NCBI RefSeq assembly: GCF_900302465.1
Contig: NZ_OMOR01000001.1
Coordinates: 930,001-994,000, forward strand
Length of the DNA: 64,000 bases
Origin: Ascidiaceihabitans donghaensis
GTDB lineage: Bacteria; Pseudomonadota; Alphaproteobacteria; Rhodobacterales; Rhodobacteraceae
Reading direction: 5' to 3'
In this document: positions 1 to 8,192 of the stretch, one piece after another
Layout: each line of letters starts with the position of its first letter
Position numbering within the stretch: the first letter of the stretch is position 1
The notes under the pieces: generated by a model
What the model was told of the DNA's origin: nothing
The model's input: the letters and a program-made list of their open reading frames with translations, nothing else
Databases searched by the model: none
Translations under genes and position numbers: made by a program

Positions 1-30
1 GACACAAATTGTGTCTATGCATGACACAAC
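1..30. promoter_or_regulatory. Palindrome GACACAA-A-TTGTGTC with an extra half site
   Basis: Bases 1-15 form a perfect 7+1+7 inverted repeat (GACACAA A TTGTGTC). A further copy of the arm GACACAA lies at 23-29. It sits upstream of the Hint-domain gene and just before a CtrA-type box, so it could be an operator for that gene. It touches the window edge, so it could equally belong to an upstream gene not visible here. The binding protein is unknown. Confidence 0.4.
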
Positions 31-37
31 CTGTTTG

Positions 38-52
38 TTAACGATTTCTTAA
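38..52 (+). promoter_or_regulatory. CtrA-type box TTAA-N7-TTAA
   Basis: The sequence TTAACGATTTCTTAA matches the full CtrA recognition pattern TTAA-N7-TTAA exactly. It ends 33 bases before the start codon of the Hint-domain gene at 86. CtrA is the conserved alphaproteobacterial response regulator. Control of the gene by CtrA is inference from motif and position. Confidence 0.6.
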
Positions 53-85
53 TAAAACAAAAAACTAAGAGGCAGGCACACGGCA

Positions 86-1153
86 ATGGAAACGGGCTTT
101 CGAGGCACGTTTGTTATTTCCTGGTCGCAAACAGAAGTGGACGGTCTAGAGGCCGCGTCATTGCACACTCTCAATGTAGGTGCGGCGTGGTCCTGGAATG
201 GCGATGCACTCCGGGTGGACGGCCCGGCTGATGTTTTGCGTCTGGACAGAGCAGACGGGTCGGAAAACTTGCGCAAACGGGCAGCACGCATGGTGCATCG
301 TCTTGTTGGCGCAGCAATGGAACACAAACCCCTTGGGGCGTTGGACACAAGCGATGACGAGGCGCTTATGGTCGACAACAGCTTCGTAGTGACGGACGGG
401 GCGCAAAGCTACACAGTGACGATGATTGATGTTGGCAAGGGCGGGCAGCCTTTGTTGATGTTCATGGATCAAATGCCACCACGCAATGTCGATTTGTGGG
501 TGGTGCACCATACCCTTGGCGCGGTTGCCGAAAACCCGATGAGCCCGCAAAGCGGCGGTGTCATTTGCTTTACGCCAGGCACACGCATCCAGACCCCTGA
601 TGGCGCGAAAATGATCCAGGACTTGCGGATCGGCGACAAGGTTCAGACCAAAGACAATGGCGCTCAGGAAATTTTATGGGCGGGCAGTCGGCGCATGACG
701 GGTGCGAGGTTGTTTGCGATGCCCCATCTGCGTCCGATCCGTATCGGAGCTGGCGCTTTGGGTGTGGAACGCCCGGATCAAGAGCTGTTGGTCAGCCCTG
801 CGCACCGTTTGTTGATTCAGGGCGAACACGCGCAGGCCCTGTTCAACACACGCGAGATTTTGGTCGCCGCTAAGGATTTGGTCAACGGCGGCAACATTCA
901 GGTCGATCTGAATGTGCCAAGCGTGACGTACATCCATATTTTGCTGAAAAACCATCAGGTTCTTTGGGCAAATGGCGTAGAAACAGAAAGCTTCCACCCG
1001 GCAAACGCAGCTTTGTCTACGTTGGACGACAGTGACCGTGTCCGTCTGCTGGCGGGCTTTCCAGACCTTGAATACGACCCGCATACCTATGGTGGATATG
1101 CGCGGCGCAACCTGTCTGCATCCGAGGCCGCGATTCTGCGGCATGCGGCGTAG
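86..1153 (+). CDS. Hint-domain protein (intein/hedgehog-type fold)
   Basis: This 355-residue protein belongs to the Hint-domain family that is common in Rhodobacterales. The Hint domain starts at Cys161 in the motif CFTPGTRIQT, followed by IGDKVQT and a later block SPAHRLLI; it ends near the ANGVETESFHP segment. Residues 1-160 form an uncharacterised N-terminal part, and no signal peptide is obvious. The Cys start of the Hint fold is present, but the C-terminal His-Asn of self-splicing inteins is not visible, so self-cleavage is uncertain. The ATG at 86 follows an AGAGGCAGG stretch. The gene stands alone, with a CtrA-type box upstream and a terminator downstream. The substrate or role is unknown. 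Confidence 0.85.
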   Translation: METGFRGTFVISWSQTEVDGLEAASLHTLNVGAAWSWNGDALRVDGPADVLRLDRADGSENLRKRAARMVHRLVGAAMEHKPLGALDTSDDEALMVDNSFVVTDGAQSYTVTMIDVGKGGQPLLMFMDQMPPRNVDLWVVHHTLGAVAENPMSPQSGGVICFTPGTRIQTPDGAKMIQDLRIGDKVQTKDNGAQEILWAGSRRMTGARLFAMPHLRPIRIGAGALGVERPDQELLVSPAHRLLIQGEHAQALFNTREILVAAKDLVNGGNIQVDLNVPSVTYIHILLKNHQVLWANGVETESFHPANAALSTLDDSDRVRLLAGFPDLEYDPHTYGGYARRNLSASEAAILRHAA

Positions 1154-1167
1154 CTCAGGTAACCTTG

Positions 1168-1198
1168 GGCCGGGGTGTGATCCACTCCGGCCTGTTTT
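1168..1198 (+). terminator. Rho-independent terminator of the Hint-domain gene
   Basis: A 10-bp stem (GGCCGGGGTG paired with CACTCCGGCC, one G-U pair) with loop TGATC is followed by TGTTTTC. It lies 14 bases after the stop codon of the Hint-domain gene. Confidence 0.75.
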
Positions 1199-1302
1199 CA
1201 TCTTTGTGGTTCATTTGTGGTGGTCATGGGCAAAGCCCTTGAATGGCAGCGATGAGTCCAAGATGACCAATGCAGCGGGTGGCATGAATGTCAGCTGCGA
1301 AC

Positions 1303-1779
1303 CTAGCTTTCGCTCTCTTGTGTCGATGCCTCTTCAAGGCGTGTCCTGAGCAGATCAATGACTTTTTGCGCTGTCATGAGATCATCCAGAGAAAGCCCCG
1401 TGGATAGCTCATTGACCCATGGATTCTGCCTTAGAATTGCAGCTTCATAGAGGGTTTTGCCTTTCTGTGTAAGAACAACAAGATGCGCACGCTTGTGGTG
1501 GGGGTTTGGTTCGAAACCAATAATCCCCTCCTTGTGCATCTCATTCACGATCCGCTGAACACCTTGCCTGTGAACACCCATAGTTCGGGCGTGCGCCGCG
1601 ACTGATTCTGGCTGATCCGCATATGCGATGGCGCCGAGAATTTGCCATCGGGCACTTGTCAGACCAAGGCCCGACACGAGCCGGTCGCCCTCGATCAGCA
1701 AGCGTCCATTAAGCCGAAACACATCCAGAATCAGCGCGGTTACGGCTTCTCCCTGTTCTGTTCGACGTTCTTGTGGCAT
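1303..1779 (-). CDS. MarR-family transcriptional regulator
   Basis: The 158-residue protein has the MarR winged-helix layout: LTSARWQILGAIAY as the first helices, then a recognition region around HARTMGVHRQGVQRIVNEM, then a wing with GFEPNPHHKRAHLV and LTQKGKTLYEA. MarR proteins are usually dimeric repressors that respond to small phenolic or lipophilic ligands. The ATG at 1779 has an AAAGGAA ribosome site. It is divergent from the ABM-domain gene at 1881, and the shared 100-bp gap holds a TTGACAAC palindrome, so autoregulation plus control of the divergent pair is likely. The ligand is unknown. Confidence 0.9.
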   Translation of the reverse strand: MPQERRTEQGEAVTALILDVFRLNGRLLIEGDRLVSGLGLTSARWQILGAIAYADQPESVAAHARTMGVHRQGVQRIVNEMHKEGIIGFEPNPHHKRAHLVVLTQKGKTLYEAAILRQNPWVNELSTGLSLDDLMTAQKVIDLLRTRLEEASTQESES

Positions 1780-1795
1780 GTGGTGTTCCTTTAAA

Positions 1796-1848
1796 TTGAC
1801 AACGTGTTGTCAATATGGTTTTTGAGATCTAGATATGACAACGTGACA
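1796..1848. promoter_or_regulatory. Probable MarR operator pair
   Basis: TTGACAAC-GT-GTTGTCAA at 1796-1813 is an 18-bp inverted repeat. The ten bases TGACAACGTG inside it recur at 1836-1845, within TGACAACGTGACA. Both lie in the divergent gap between the MarR gene and the ABM-domain gene. Inverted repeats of this size in a divergent marR gap are the usual MarR binding sites; the assignment is inference from position. Confidence 0.65.
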
Positions 1849-1880
1849 CCAAATATCAGCGCTGCACAAGGAGCATCGAA

Positions 1881-2249
1881 ATGGTCAACATCAAACCTCT
1901 GGACCCTGATTTCCACATCGAACAGCAATTGGGCATCGAAGCCGGGCCTGTTGTTCTTATCAACCTTTTCACGGTCGATCCGGTTGATCAGGACGCTCTG
2001 GTTGAAGCTTGGGCAAGCGATGCGCAATGGATGAAGAAACAGCCGGGGTACATCAGCACCCAACTGCATAAAGCTATTGGGGATGGCAGCATGTATCTAA
2101 ACTATGCTGTTTGGGATTCCGTAGCAGACTTTCGCACCGCCTTTGCGAACCCTGAATTTCAGCAACATCTCAGCCACTATCCCTCAAGCGCGGTGACATC
2201 GCCCCATCTGTTCGAAAAGATCGCTGTGCCCAATTGCTGCACAGCCTAA
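1881..2249 (+). CDS. Antibiotic biosynthesis monooxygenase (ABM) domain protein
   Basis: The 122-residue protein has the small ferredoxin-like ABM fold: VVLINLFTVDPVDQDALVEAW, then MKKQPGYISTQLHKAIGD, then YLNYAVWDSVADFRTAF. ABM proteins include cofactor-free monooxygenases and related enzymes, but many members have no known reaction. It is the first gene of a likely two-gene unit with the membrane protein at 2289, divergent from the MarR gene, which suggests response to a toxic or signalling small molecule. The ATG at 1881 follows an AAGGAG ribosome site. Confidence 0.85.
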   Translation: MVNIKPLDPDFHIEQQLGIEAGPVVLINLFTVDPVDQDALVEAWASDAQWMKKQPGYISTQLHKAIGDGSMYLNYAVWDSVADFRTAFANPEFQQHLSHYPSSAVTSPHLFEKIAVPNCCTA

Positions 2250-2288
2250 CGATCATCTTTGGCGGGGCGGGCGACTTGGAGGAATACG

Positions 2289-2723
2289 ATGAAAACAAAA
2301 CTACACGCCACGGCGGGAGGCATCGGGTTTCTCATGATCCTCGTCTTCTGGACGTCGACAATCACCAGCGAACTTTTCGCAAGCCACGAGACCGTTGCAG
2401 AAATCAAAGCCCTCGTTCTGAGGGGAATGTATATTCTCATACCCGCGATGGTCATTGCCGGCGGATCGGGCATGTCTTTGGGACGGAGGCGCAAGGACCC
2501 AATGACCAAAGCAAAGAAACGGCGTATGCCGATGATCGCGCTGAACGGTTTGCTGGTCCTTTTGCCTGCTGCTTGGTTTTTGGCGGGTAAAGCTGCAGCA
2601 GGCGAGTTCGATACTTTATTCTACATCGTACAATCGGTTGAATTGATTGCCGGTGCCGCAAATCTGACCATGATGGGGCTGAACATTCGCGATGGCCTCA
2701 AAATGACCGGTAAGCTGCGCTGA
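2289..2723 (+). CDS. Small integral membrane protein, function unknown
   Basis: The 144-residue protein has four likely membrane segments: GGIGFLMILVFWTSTITS, YILIPAMVIAGGSGMSLG, LNGLLVLLPAAWFLAG and a C-terminal one around LIAGAANLTMMGLNIRDG. A charged loop RRRKDPMTKAKKRR separates helices 2 and 3. I chose the ATG at 2289 because GGAGG lies 6 bases before it. It follows the ABM gene by 39 bases and is probably under the same MarR control. I do not recognise a named family. Confidence 0.75.
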   Translation: MKTKLHATAGGIGFLMILVFWTSTITSELFASHETVAEIKALVLRGMYILIPAMVIAGGSGMSLGRRRKDPMTKAKKRRMPMIALNGLLVLLPAAWFLAGKAAAGEFDTLFYIVQSVELIAGAANLTMMGLNIRDGLKMTGKLR

Positions 2724-2834
2724 GCGCGCCTAATTAGCTATAGTGGCCAAAGTTATGGGCAGAAAGCCGACAGTTAGTTGACGCAGCGAATGATCCGCCG
2801 TCCGGCACCGCAGACCCTCAGCACAACACGCAGT

Positions 2835-3392
2835 TCAATCGCTTATGAGCGTCTTTATGATGGCTTTCGCACTGTCTGAAGCCCAATCGGCATCGCCGCG
2901 CAATCGCGCAATCTCACGGCCTTCGGGGTCGATGATCACTGTGATCGGCAGACCAAACACGCCCATCTGGCTGGCCAGTTGTTGTTTGGGGTCCTGATGA
3001 CGCGGCAGGTTGTTGATGTTTGTTTCGGCAAAGAATTTTTGTATTCCAGCGGGTGAATTGCGCCCTGTGGCTATGGTCACGACTTCAAAATCATCGCCGC
3101 CAAATTCGGTTTGCAATTCCGACAGCATGGGCATTTCCTTGCGGCACGGTGCACACCAGGTTGCCCAGAAGTTCACCAAAACATGCTTGCCGCGAAAGGC
3201 GCTCAGGGACATATCGCCTGCCCCGTCAGCCAATTGAAAGGCTTTGTTCGGCACGGCCTCGGGGCTGCTATGAAATACCAGTTTTTTCATGTCGCCGGTG
3301 CGCAAGGCCGCTGCGGCGTCCACATCGGACAAGGCAGGGTTTGCGAAGACGGCAAGGGCCGTATAAACGAGCGCAGCAACAGTAGTTTTCAT
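2835..3392 (-). CDS. TlpA-family periplasmic disulfide reductase
   Basis: The 185-residue protein has a signal peptide (residues 1-22) followed by an AhpC/TSA-thioredoxin domain. The active-site motif is WCAPC at residues 79-83 (Cys80 and Cys83), with RKEMP behind it and the cis-proline motif FGLPI near residue 149. TlpA/ResA proteins pass electrons to periplasmic thiols, for example in cytochrome c or copper-site assembly. The ATG at 3392 has a GAGGGA ribosome site. It is divergent from argH with only 23 bases between the start codons, so the argH promoter must lie inside this gene or the two promoters overlap. Confidence 0.9.
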   Translation of the reverse strand: MKTTVAALVYTALAVFANPALSDVDAAAALRTGDMKKLVFHSSPEAVPNKAFQLADGAGDMSLSAFRGKHVLVNFWATWCAPCRKEMPMLSELQTEFGGDDFEVVTIATGRNSPAGIQKFFAETNINNLPRHQDPKQQLASQMGVFGLPITVIIDPEGREIARLRGDADWASDSAKAIIKTLISD

Positions 3393-3415
3393 ATTCCCTC
3401 CGAAGGGTCAGGCAG

Positions 3416-4807
3416 ATGACAGACAATACCTCGAACACCATGTGGGGCGGCCGCTTTGCCGCTGGTCCCGATGCGATTATGGAAGCAATTAATGCATCCA
3501 TCGGATTTGACCAGCGCATGGCAGCCCAGGATATCGCAGGCTCGCGCGCCCATGCCGCTATGTTGGGCGCCACGAACATTTTGACAGATACCGATGTTGA
3601 AGCGATCCGTGAAGGCCTGCTCACGGTCTTGTCAGAAATTGAGGGTGGAGATTTCAAGTTTTCCACTGCTTTGGAAGACATCCACATGAATGTGGAAAGC
3701 CGTCTGAAGGAAATCATCGGCGAACCTGCGGGACGCTTGCACACAGGGCGTTCGCGCAACGATCAGGTGGCCACAGATTTCAAATTGTGGGTGCGCGATC
3801 AGTTTGATGCGGCAGAAGCCGGTTTGTTGGCTTTGATCCACGCCCTTTTGGGGCAGGCCGAAGCTGGCGCGGATTGGGTTATGCCCGGTTTCACACACCT
3901 GCAAGTCGCCCAGCCCGTCACATGGGGGCATCACATGATGGCCTACGTCGAAATGTTTGGCCGCGATCTGTCCCGCGTCCGCGACGCGCGTGCGCGTATG
4001 AACACTTCGCCTTTGGGTGCGGCGGCCTTGGCGGGCACGTCCTTTCCGATTGATCGCCACATGACGGCCAAGGCGCTGGGCTTTGATGCCCCTGCCGCCA
4101 ATTCTTTGGATGCCGTCAGCGACCGCGATTTTGCGCTTGAGTTCCTGAGCGTGGCCAGCATCAGCGCCATGCATCTGTCGCGTTTTGCCGAAGAACTGGT
4201 GATTTGGTCATCTGCCCAGTTCCGCTTTGTGGCTTTGTCGGACCGCTTTTCCACAGGCTCTTCGATCATGCCGCAAAAGAAAAACCCCGATGCCGCGGAA
4301 TTGATCCGCGCCAAGGTGGGGCGCATTTACGGGGCCAACACCGGGTTGATGATGGTGATGAAGGGCTTGCCGCTGACCTATTCCAAGGACATGCAGGAGG
4401 ACAAAGAACAGGTCTTTGACGCCGCAGACAGTTGGATGCTGGCGATGGCTGCGATGGAAGGCATGGTCAAAGACATGACCGCCAACCGCGAAAGCCTTGC
4501 AGTGGCCGCAGCCTCAGGGTTTTCGACCGCGACCGATCTGGCAGACTGGCTCGTACGTGTTTTGGGTATGCCATTTCGCGATGCGCATCACGTGACGGGC
4601 ACCCTTGTTGGGATGGCGGAATCTAAAGGATGTGATCTACCTGACCTTAGTCTTGATGATATGCAATCGGTACATCAGCACATCACCGCTGACGTGTTTG
4701 ACGTGTTGGGCGTGCAAAACTCGGTCAATTCGCGTATATCCTATGGCGGGACTGCACCTGCACAGGTGCGTGAACAGATCAAACGGTGGAAGGAAATTCT
4801 GGCATGA
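3416..4807 (+). CDS. argH: Argininosuccinate lyase
   Basis: The 463-residue protein catalyses the last step of arginine synthesis, splitting argininosuccinate to arginine and fumarate in the cytosol. The family signature [12 protein letters not shown] is at residues 281-292 with the catalytic Ser in the mobile loop. [12 protein letters not shown] (110-121) and the general-base region [10 protein letters not shown] (158-167) are also present. Length is normal for the family. It starts a run of small envelope genes and is followed by lysA 2 kb downstream, an order typical of Rhodobacterales. The next gene overlaps its stop codon (ATGA). Confidence 0.97.
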   Translation: MTDNTSNTMWGGRFAAGPDAIMEAINASIGFDQRMAAQDIAGSRAHAAMLGATNILTDTDVEAIREGLLTVLSEIEGGDFKFSTALEDIHMNVESRLKEIIGEPAGRLHTGRSRNDQVATDFKLWVRDQFDAAEAGLLALIHALLGQAEAGADWVMPGFTHLQVAQPVTWGHHMMAYVEMFGRDLSRVRDARARMNTSPLGAAALAGTSFPIDRHMTAKALGFDAPAANSLDAVSDRDFALEFLSVASISAMHLSRFAEELVIWSSAQFRFVALSDRFSTGSSIMPQKKNPDAAELIRAKVGRIYGANTGLMMVMKGLPLTYSKDMQEDKEQVFDAADSWMLAMAAMEGMVKDMTANRESLAVAAASGFSTATDLADWLVRVLGMPFRDAHHVTGTLVGMAESKGCDLPDLSLDDMQSVHQHITADVFDVLGVQNSVNSRISYGGTAPAQVREQIKRWKEILA

Positions 4808-4980
4808 AACTGACCTTTGGGCTGATATTCGCAGTTGTATTGGCGGCCTGCGGCGCCGATGGCGAACCGGTACAGCCGAACCTGAGCGCCGGTGTCAGTG
4901 TCGGATCGGGCGGCGTGAATGGCAATGTCGGCGTGTCCGTACGCAAAGGCCCGGTCAGCATAGGATGGAACATCTTTTGA
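4804..4980 (+). CDS. Small lipoprotein, possibly LptM/YifL-like
   Basis: The 58-residue protein starts at an ATG that overlaps the argH stop codon (ATGA), so it is translationally coupled. It has a lipoprotein signal with lipobox VLAAC (Cys16), then [11 protein letters not shown] and a Gly/Val-rich tail. The pattern Cys-Gly-x-x-Gly-x-Pro-x-x-Pro and the placement near lysA resemble LptM (YifL), a lipoprotein that assists the LPS translocon. The match is short and the identification is inference. An upstream in-frame ATG at 4786 would place the signal peptide internally and is not chosen. Confidence 0.65.
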   Translation: MKLTFGLIFAVVLAACGADGEPVQPNLSAGVSVGSGGVNGNVGVSVRKGPVSIGWNIF

Positions 4981-5138
4981 TGCGCTTTGCTGCGATATTG
5001 ATCGTTCTGGGTGTCGGAGCGTGTGATCCGGGCGGCGGTGGTCCTGCGTATACGTCAGACAAGCAACAGCCTTCCAAATATGAACCCGGCGTCACAGTGT
5101 CGGGCCATGCCACGGTGGGCGTCAAAAGGTCGTTCTGA
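4980..5138 (+). CDS. Small lipoprotein, function unknown
   Basis: The 52-residue protein starts at an ATG sharing a base with the previous stop codon (TGATG). It has a short lipoprotein signal ending in GVGAC (Cys15), followed by a Gly-rich stretch and EPGVTVSGHATVGVKRSF. The segment GVTVSG-ATVGV echoes the [16 protein letters not shown] part of the preceding lipoprotein, so the two may have arisen by duplication. It is directly followed, without a gap, by the DUF2834 gene. Confidence 0.6.
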   Translation: MRFAAILIVLGVGACDPGGGGPAYTSDKQQPSKYEPGVTVSGHATVGVKRSF

Positions 5139-5456
5139 ATGTCTTTACTGCGTATGATTTATCTTGCCCTTGCCATTTGGGGGGCAATCCACCCGATGTA
5201 TTACTTCATCACGTGGTTCAACGAAAATGGCTATGATATCATGGCTATGGTCGATGCGTGGCACGTCAATGCGGCATCCAGCGGTCTGGTGTGGGATCTG
5301 ACGATTGCGGCTGTGACGTTGACGGTCTGGATCATTGCGGAGGTGGCTGTGCGGCGCAATTGGATGGCGCTGATCGCTATTCCCGCCACCTTCTGCATCG
5401 GGGTTTCATGCGGGCTCCCACTGTATTTGTTTTTACGGACGCGGCCTGTGGCGTAA
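5139..5456 (+). CDS. DUF2834 membrane protein
   Basis: The 105-residue protein matches the DUF2834 pattern, with the N-terminal helix LALAIWGAIHPMYYFITWF, a second helix SGLVWDLTIAAVTLTVWIIAEVAV and a third at residues 77-98 ending in GLPLYLFLRTR. It is an inner-membrane protein of unknown function. The start codon directly follows the preceding stop, so it belongs to the argH unit. No catalytic motif is visible. Confidence 0.8.
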   Translation: MSLLRMIYLALAIWGAIHPMYYFITWFNENGYDIMAMVDAWHVNAASSGLVWDLTIAAVTLTVWIIAEVAVRRNWMALIAIPATFCIGVSCGLPLYLFLRTRPVA

Positions 5457-5469
5457 AACTGCGTTCGTT

Positions 5470-5497
5470 CAAATTGGAAACAATACTGCCCAATTTG
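5470..5497. promoter_or_regulatory. Inverted repeat CAAATTGG-N12-CCAATTTG
   Basis: Perfect 8-bp arms lie at 5470-5477 and 5490-5497, just after the DUF2834 gene and 67 bases before the ATP-grasp gene. No T-run follows, so an operator for the ATP-grasp gene is at least as likely as a terminator. Confidence 0.35.
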
Positions 5498-5563
5498 CGC
5501 CATTATTTCTGAATATATGTGTGTGCGACAGATATTTTTGACGCAACGCAAGACGGAAATCCC

Positions 5564-6724
5564 ATGGCAGACGCAAGCATAGATACAGCCCAGTCCTCAT
5601 TGTTGGAGGCCCCAACCGAAACGGCGACCCCGCAGACACCGGCCATCGTTCAGGTTGCAAAAGAATATGGCGTGTCACCTGTGCGCCAAATGCGCGATAT
5701 CATGGGGCTGCGGTTCGGTGCGCGCAAAATGAGTGGGGCAGAATACTACAGTTTGCGGCTGTTTGACCCAGCACGTGCAAACAAAGCATCATTTACAGGA
5801 CAAAATGGCATCAACGCACTGAACACGTCGATGAACCCGCCCATGGCGGTTCCGACACGCGCGTTTGTGGGCAACAAACTGCTGTACACAGAACTATTGG
5901 CGAAGTTGGGCATTGCCACATCACACACTCAGGCGTTGGTCAGTACGTTTCGCACACTGGGAACGCTACCAGTTCTGAAAGACGCGCAAACGCTCGTCGA
6001 TTTCTTGCGAAACGATGCCAAATATCCGCTGTTTGGCAAACCGCATCACGGATCGTTGTCTGAAGGGTCGGTGCGTATCAACGGGATCGACGGTGACGAA
6101 TTGCTGATGGCCAACGGCCGCCGCATCGGGGTCGAGCAGTTTGCAAAGGATGTGTTCGCACAGTATCCAGGCGGCTTTATGATACAGACGGCATTGGACC
6201 CACATGCGGATATGGCCCGGATTGCAGGGCCAGCGGTGGGATGCGTCCGTGTGGTGACTGTCAATGACGGGACCGGCGCGAAACCGGCTTATGCGCTATG
6301 GAAAATGCCTGCGCCGGACGCGATGTCCGACAACTTTTGGCAACACGGCAGCCTATTGGCGATGCTGGATCTGGCCAGCGGCACAGTGACCACCTGCCAT
6401 CGGGGCGCGGGCCTTGAGATGGAAGCCTTCGATGATCATCCGGTTTCTGGTGTCGCTGTGGTTGGGCAAACCTTGCCGTTTTGGGCAGAGACGCTTCAAA
6501 TGGCCACCGACGCGCATGCGGTCTTTCCTGAATTCGGCGTTTGTGGATTTGACATTGCGGTAACGCCAGATGGCCCCAAGGTTTTGGAATGCAACGATAA
6601 TCCATCGCATATGCTCTATCAGCTTGCTTCAGGCAAAGGCGTTAACAACGCTGACTTGGCCCCGGTTTGGGCGGCTGTTGCGACAAGACAAACAAAACAA
6701 TTGGCCCGGTTGAAGGGCAAATGA
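5564..6724 (+). CDS. ATP-grasp-like protein (sugar-transfer-associated type)
   Basis: The 386-residue protein resembles the ATP-grasp group of the ATPgrasp_ST family, related to alpha-L-glutamate ligases. Support comes from FGKPHHGSLSEGSVRI (nucleotide-binding lysine and glycine loop region), EFGVCGFDIAVTPDGPKVLECNDNP (metal-binding Glu/Asn of the ATP-grasp C-domain) and an N-terminal alpha-helical part. Such enzymes join a carboxylate to an amine or thiol using ATP; the substrate here is unknown. The ATG at 5564 gives MADASIDTAQ; an earlier start at 5519 is possible but adds an unconserved-looking leader. A strong terminator follows. Confidence 0.75.
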   Translation: MADASIDTAQSSLLEAPTETATPQTPAIVQVAKEYGVSPVRQMRDIMGLRFGARKMSGAEYYSLRLFDPARANKASFTGQNGINALNTSMNPPMAVPTRAFVGNKLLYTELLAKLGIATSHTQALVSTFRTLGTLPVLKDAQTLVDFLRNDAKYPLFGKPHHGSLSEGSVRINGIDGDELLMANGRRIGVEQFAKDVFAQYPGGFMIQTALDPHADMARIAGPAVGCVRVVTVNDGTGAKPAYALWKMPAPDAMSDNFWQHGSLLAMLDLASGTVTTCHRGAGLEMEAFDDHPVSGVAVVGQTLPFWAETLQMATDAHAVFPEFGVCGFDIAVTPDGPKVLECNDNPSHMLYQLASGKGVNNADLAPVWAAVATRQTKQLARLKGK

Positions 6725-6761
6725 CGGCTTACTGACCCTCCAAGTCAGACTAGCTGCCAAG

Positions 6762-6794
6762 CGGCGTACCCTTTGCACGGTACGTCGTTTTTTT
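6762..6794 (+). terminator. Rho-independent terminator after the ATP-grasp gene
   Basis: A 9-bp stem (CGGCGTACC with GGTACGTCG, one G-U pair) and an 8-base loop are followed by seven T. It closes the argH-to-ATP-grasp stretch and separates it from lysA. Confidence 0.85.
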
Positions 6795-6887
6795 CCGCGC
6801 TGTGCTTCCAGTGCGTTTCTTGACCGGCGTTGTATTGATACGCCTTTGGGGTTGTCGGGTTTCTGGATTCGTGGCTAATGCGGTGCC

Positions 6888-8153
6888 ATGGATCATTTTC
6901 TTTACAAAGACGGCGCTTTGCACGCCGAAGATGTCCCTGTGGCTGAGATTGCCGCCGCTGTGGGCACGCCGTTTTACGTCTATTCGACTGCGACCTTGCT
7001 GCGCCATTTCAAGCTGTTTGACGAGGCTTTGGAGGGCATGGACCACCTTGTGTGTTACGCCATGAAAGCGGCAAGCAATCAGGCGATTCTTAAAACGCTG
7101 GGCGACGCTGGTGCGGGTATGGACGTGGTGTCGGGCGGCGAATACCGCCGGGCGCGGGCTGCGGGTGTGCCGGGCGAGCGTATCGTGTTTTCAGGTGTGG
7201 GCAAAACGGCCGAGGAAATAGAGTTGGCGTTGACCGGAGGTATCCGTCAATTCAACGTGGAATCCGAACCTGAAATGGAAGTGCTGAACGCTGTCGCCTT
7301 GCGGCTGGGCAAAGTGGCACCTATCACCATTCGGGTGAACCCCGATGTCGACGCAAAAACGCATGCGAAAATCGCAACTGGCAAATCCGAAAACAAATTC
7401 GGTATTCCGATTTCACGGGCCAAAGAGGTCTACGCATTGGCCGCGACCATGAAAGGTCTGCAAGTGATCGGCATCGACGTGCATATCGGAAGTCAATTGA
7501 CAGACCTGCAACCCTATGAAGACGCCTACAACAAAGTGGCAGAATTGACGCAAGAACTGCGCGCCGAAGGTCACACCATCACGCGTTTGGATCTGGGCGG
7601 TGGCTTGGGCATTCCCTACCACCAATCCAACGAGGCCCCGCCACTGCCCAGCGACTATGGCGCTTTGGTCAAACGCACTTTGGGCCATCTGGGGTGCGAA
7701 ATCGAAATAGAACCGGGCCGCTTGATCGCGGGCAATGCGGGGCTCATGGTCAGCGAAGTGATCTACGTCAAAGAAGGCGAAGATCGCGAATTTCTGATCA
7801 TTGATGGTGCAATGAACGATCTGATCCGGCCCGCAATGTACGATGCACACCACGATATCATCCCCGTGGTAGAACCAGCGCCCGGCGCAGAGCCTGCGAC
7901 CTACGATATTGTCGGTCCCGTTTGCGAATCTGGCGACACTTTTGCAAAGCACCGCGACATGCCGGAAATGAAGGCAGGCGAACTGGTCGCCTTTAGATCT
8001 GCCGGTGCTTATGGCGCTGTCATGTCGTCTGAATACAATTCCCGACCCCTTATTCCGGAAGTTTTGGTGCATGGCGATCAATTCGCGGTTATCCGCCGAC
8101 GTCCGACCTTTGACGAAATGATAAATCGAGATACCATTCCAGAATGGCTCTAG
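6888..8153 (+). CDS. lysA: Diaminopimelate decarboxylase
   Basis: The 421-residue PLP enzyme makes L-lysine from meso-diaminopimelate, the last step of lysine synthesis. The PLP lysine is Lys60 in CYAMKA. Phosphate-binding LDLGGGLG is at 235-241, the substrate-binding EPGR at 275-278 and the catalytic CESGD at 346-350. It is a fold-type III barrel plus beta-domain enzyme acting as a dimer. The ribosome site is weak. The TIGR02302 gene follows by 39 bases, the usual Rhodobacterales arrangement. Confidence 0.97.
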   Translation: MDHFLYKDGALHAEDVPVAEIAAAVGTPFYVYSTATLLRHFKLFDEALEGMDHLVCYAMKAASNQAILKTLGDAGAGMDVVSGGEYRRARAAGVPGERIVFSGVGKTAEEIELALTGGIRQFNVESEPEMEVLNAVALRLGKVAPITIRVNPDVDAKTHAKIATGKSENKFGIPISRAKEVYALAATMKGLQVIGIDVHIGSQLTDLQPYEDAYNKVAELTQELRAEGHTITRLDLGGGLGIPYHQSNEAPPLPSDYGALVKRTLGHLGCEIEIEPGRLIAGNAGLMVSEVIYVKEGEDREFLIIDGAMNDLIRPAMYDAHHDIIPVVEPAPGAEPATYDIVGPVCESGDTFAKHRDMPEMKAGELVAFRSAGAYGAVMSSEYNSRPLIPEVLVHGDQFAVIRRRPTFDEMINRDTIPEWL

Positions 8154-8192
8154 GCGTCGGTTTGCGTCGGAAGGGGTCGGAGAGTTTACCAA

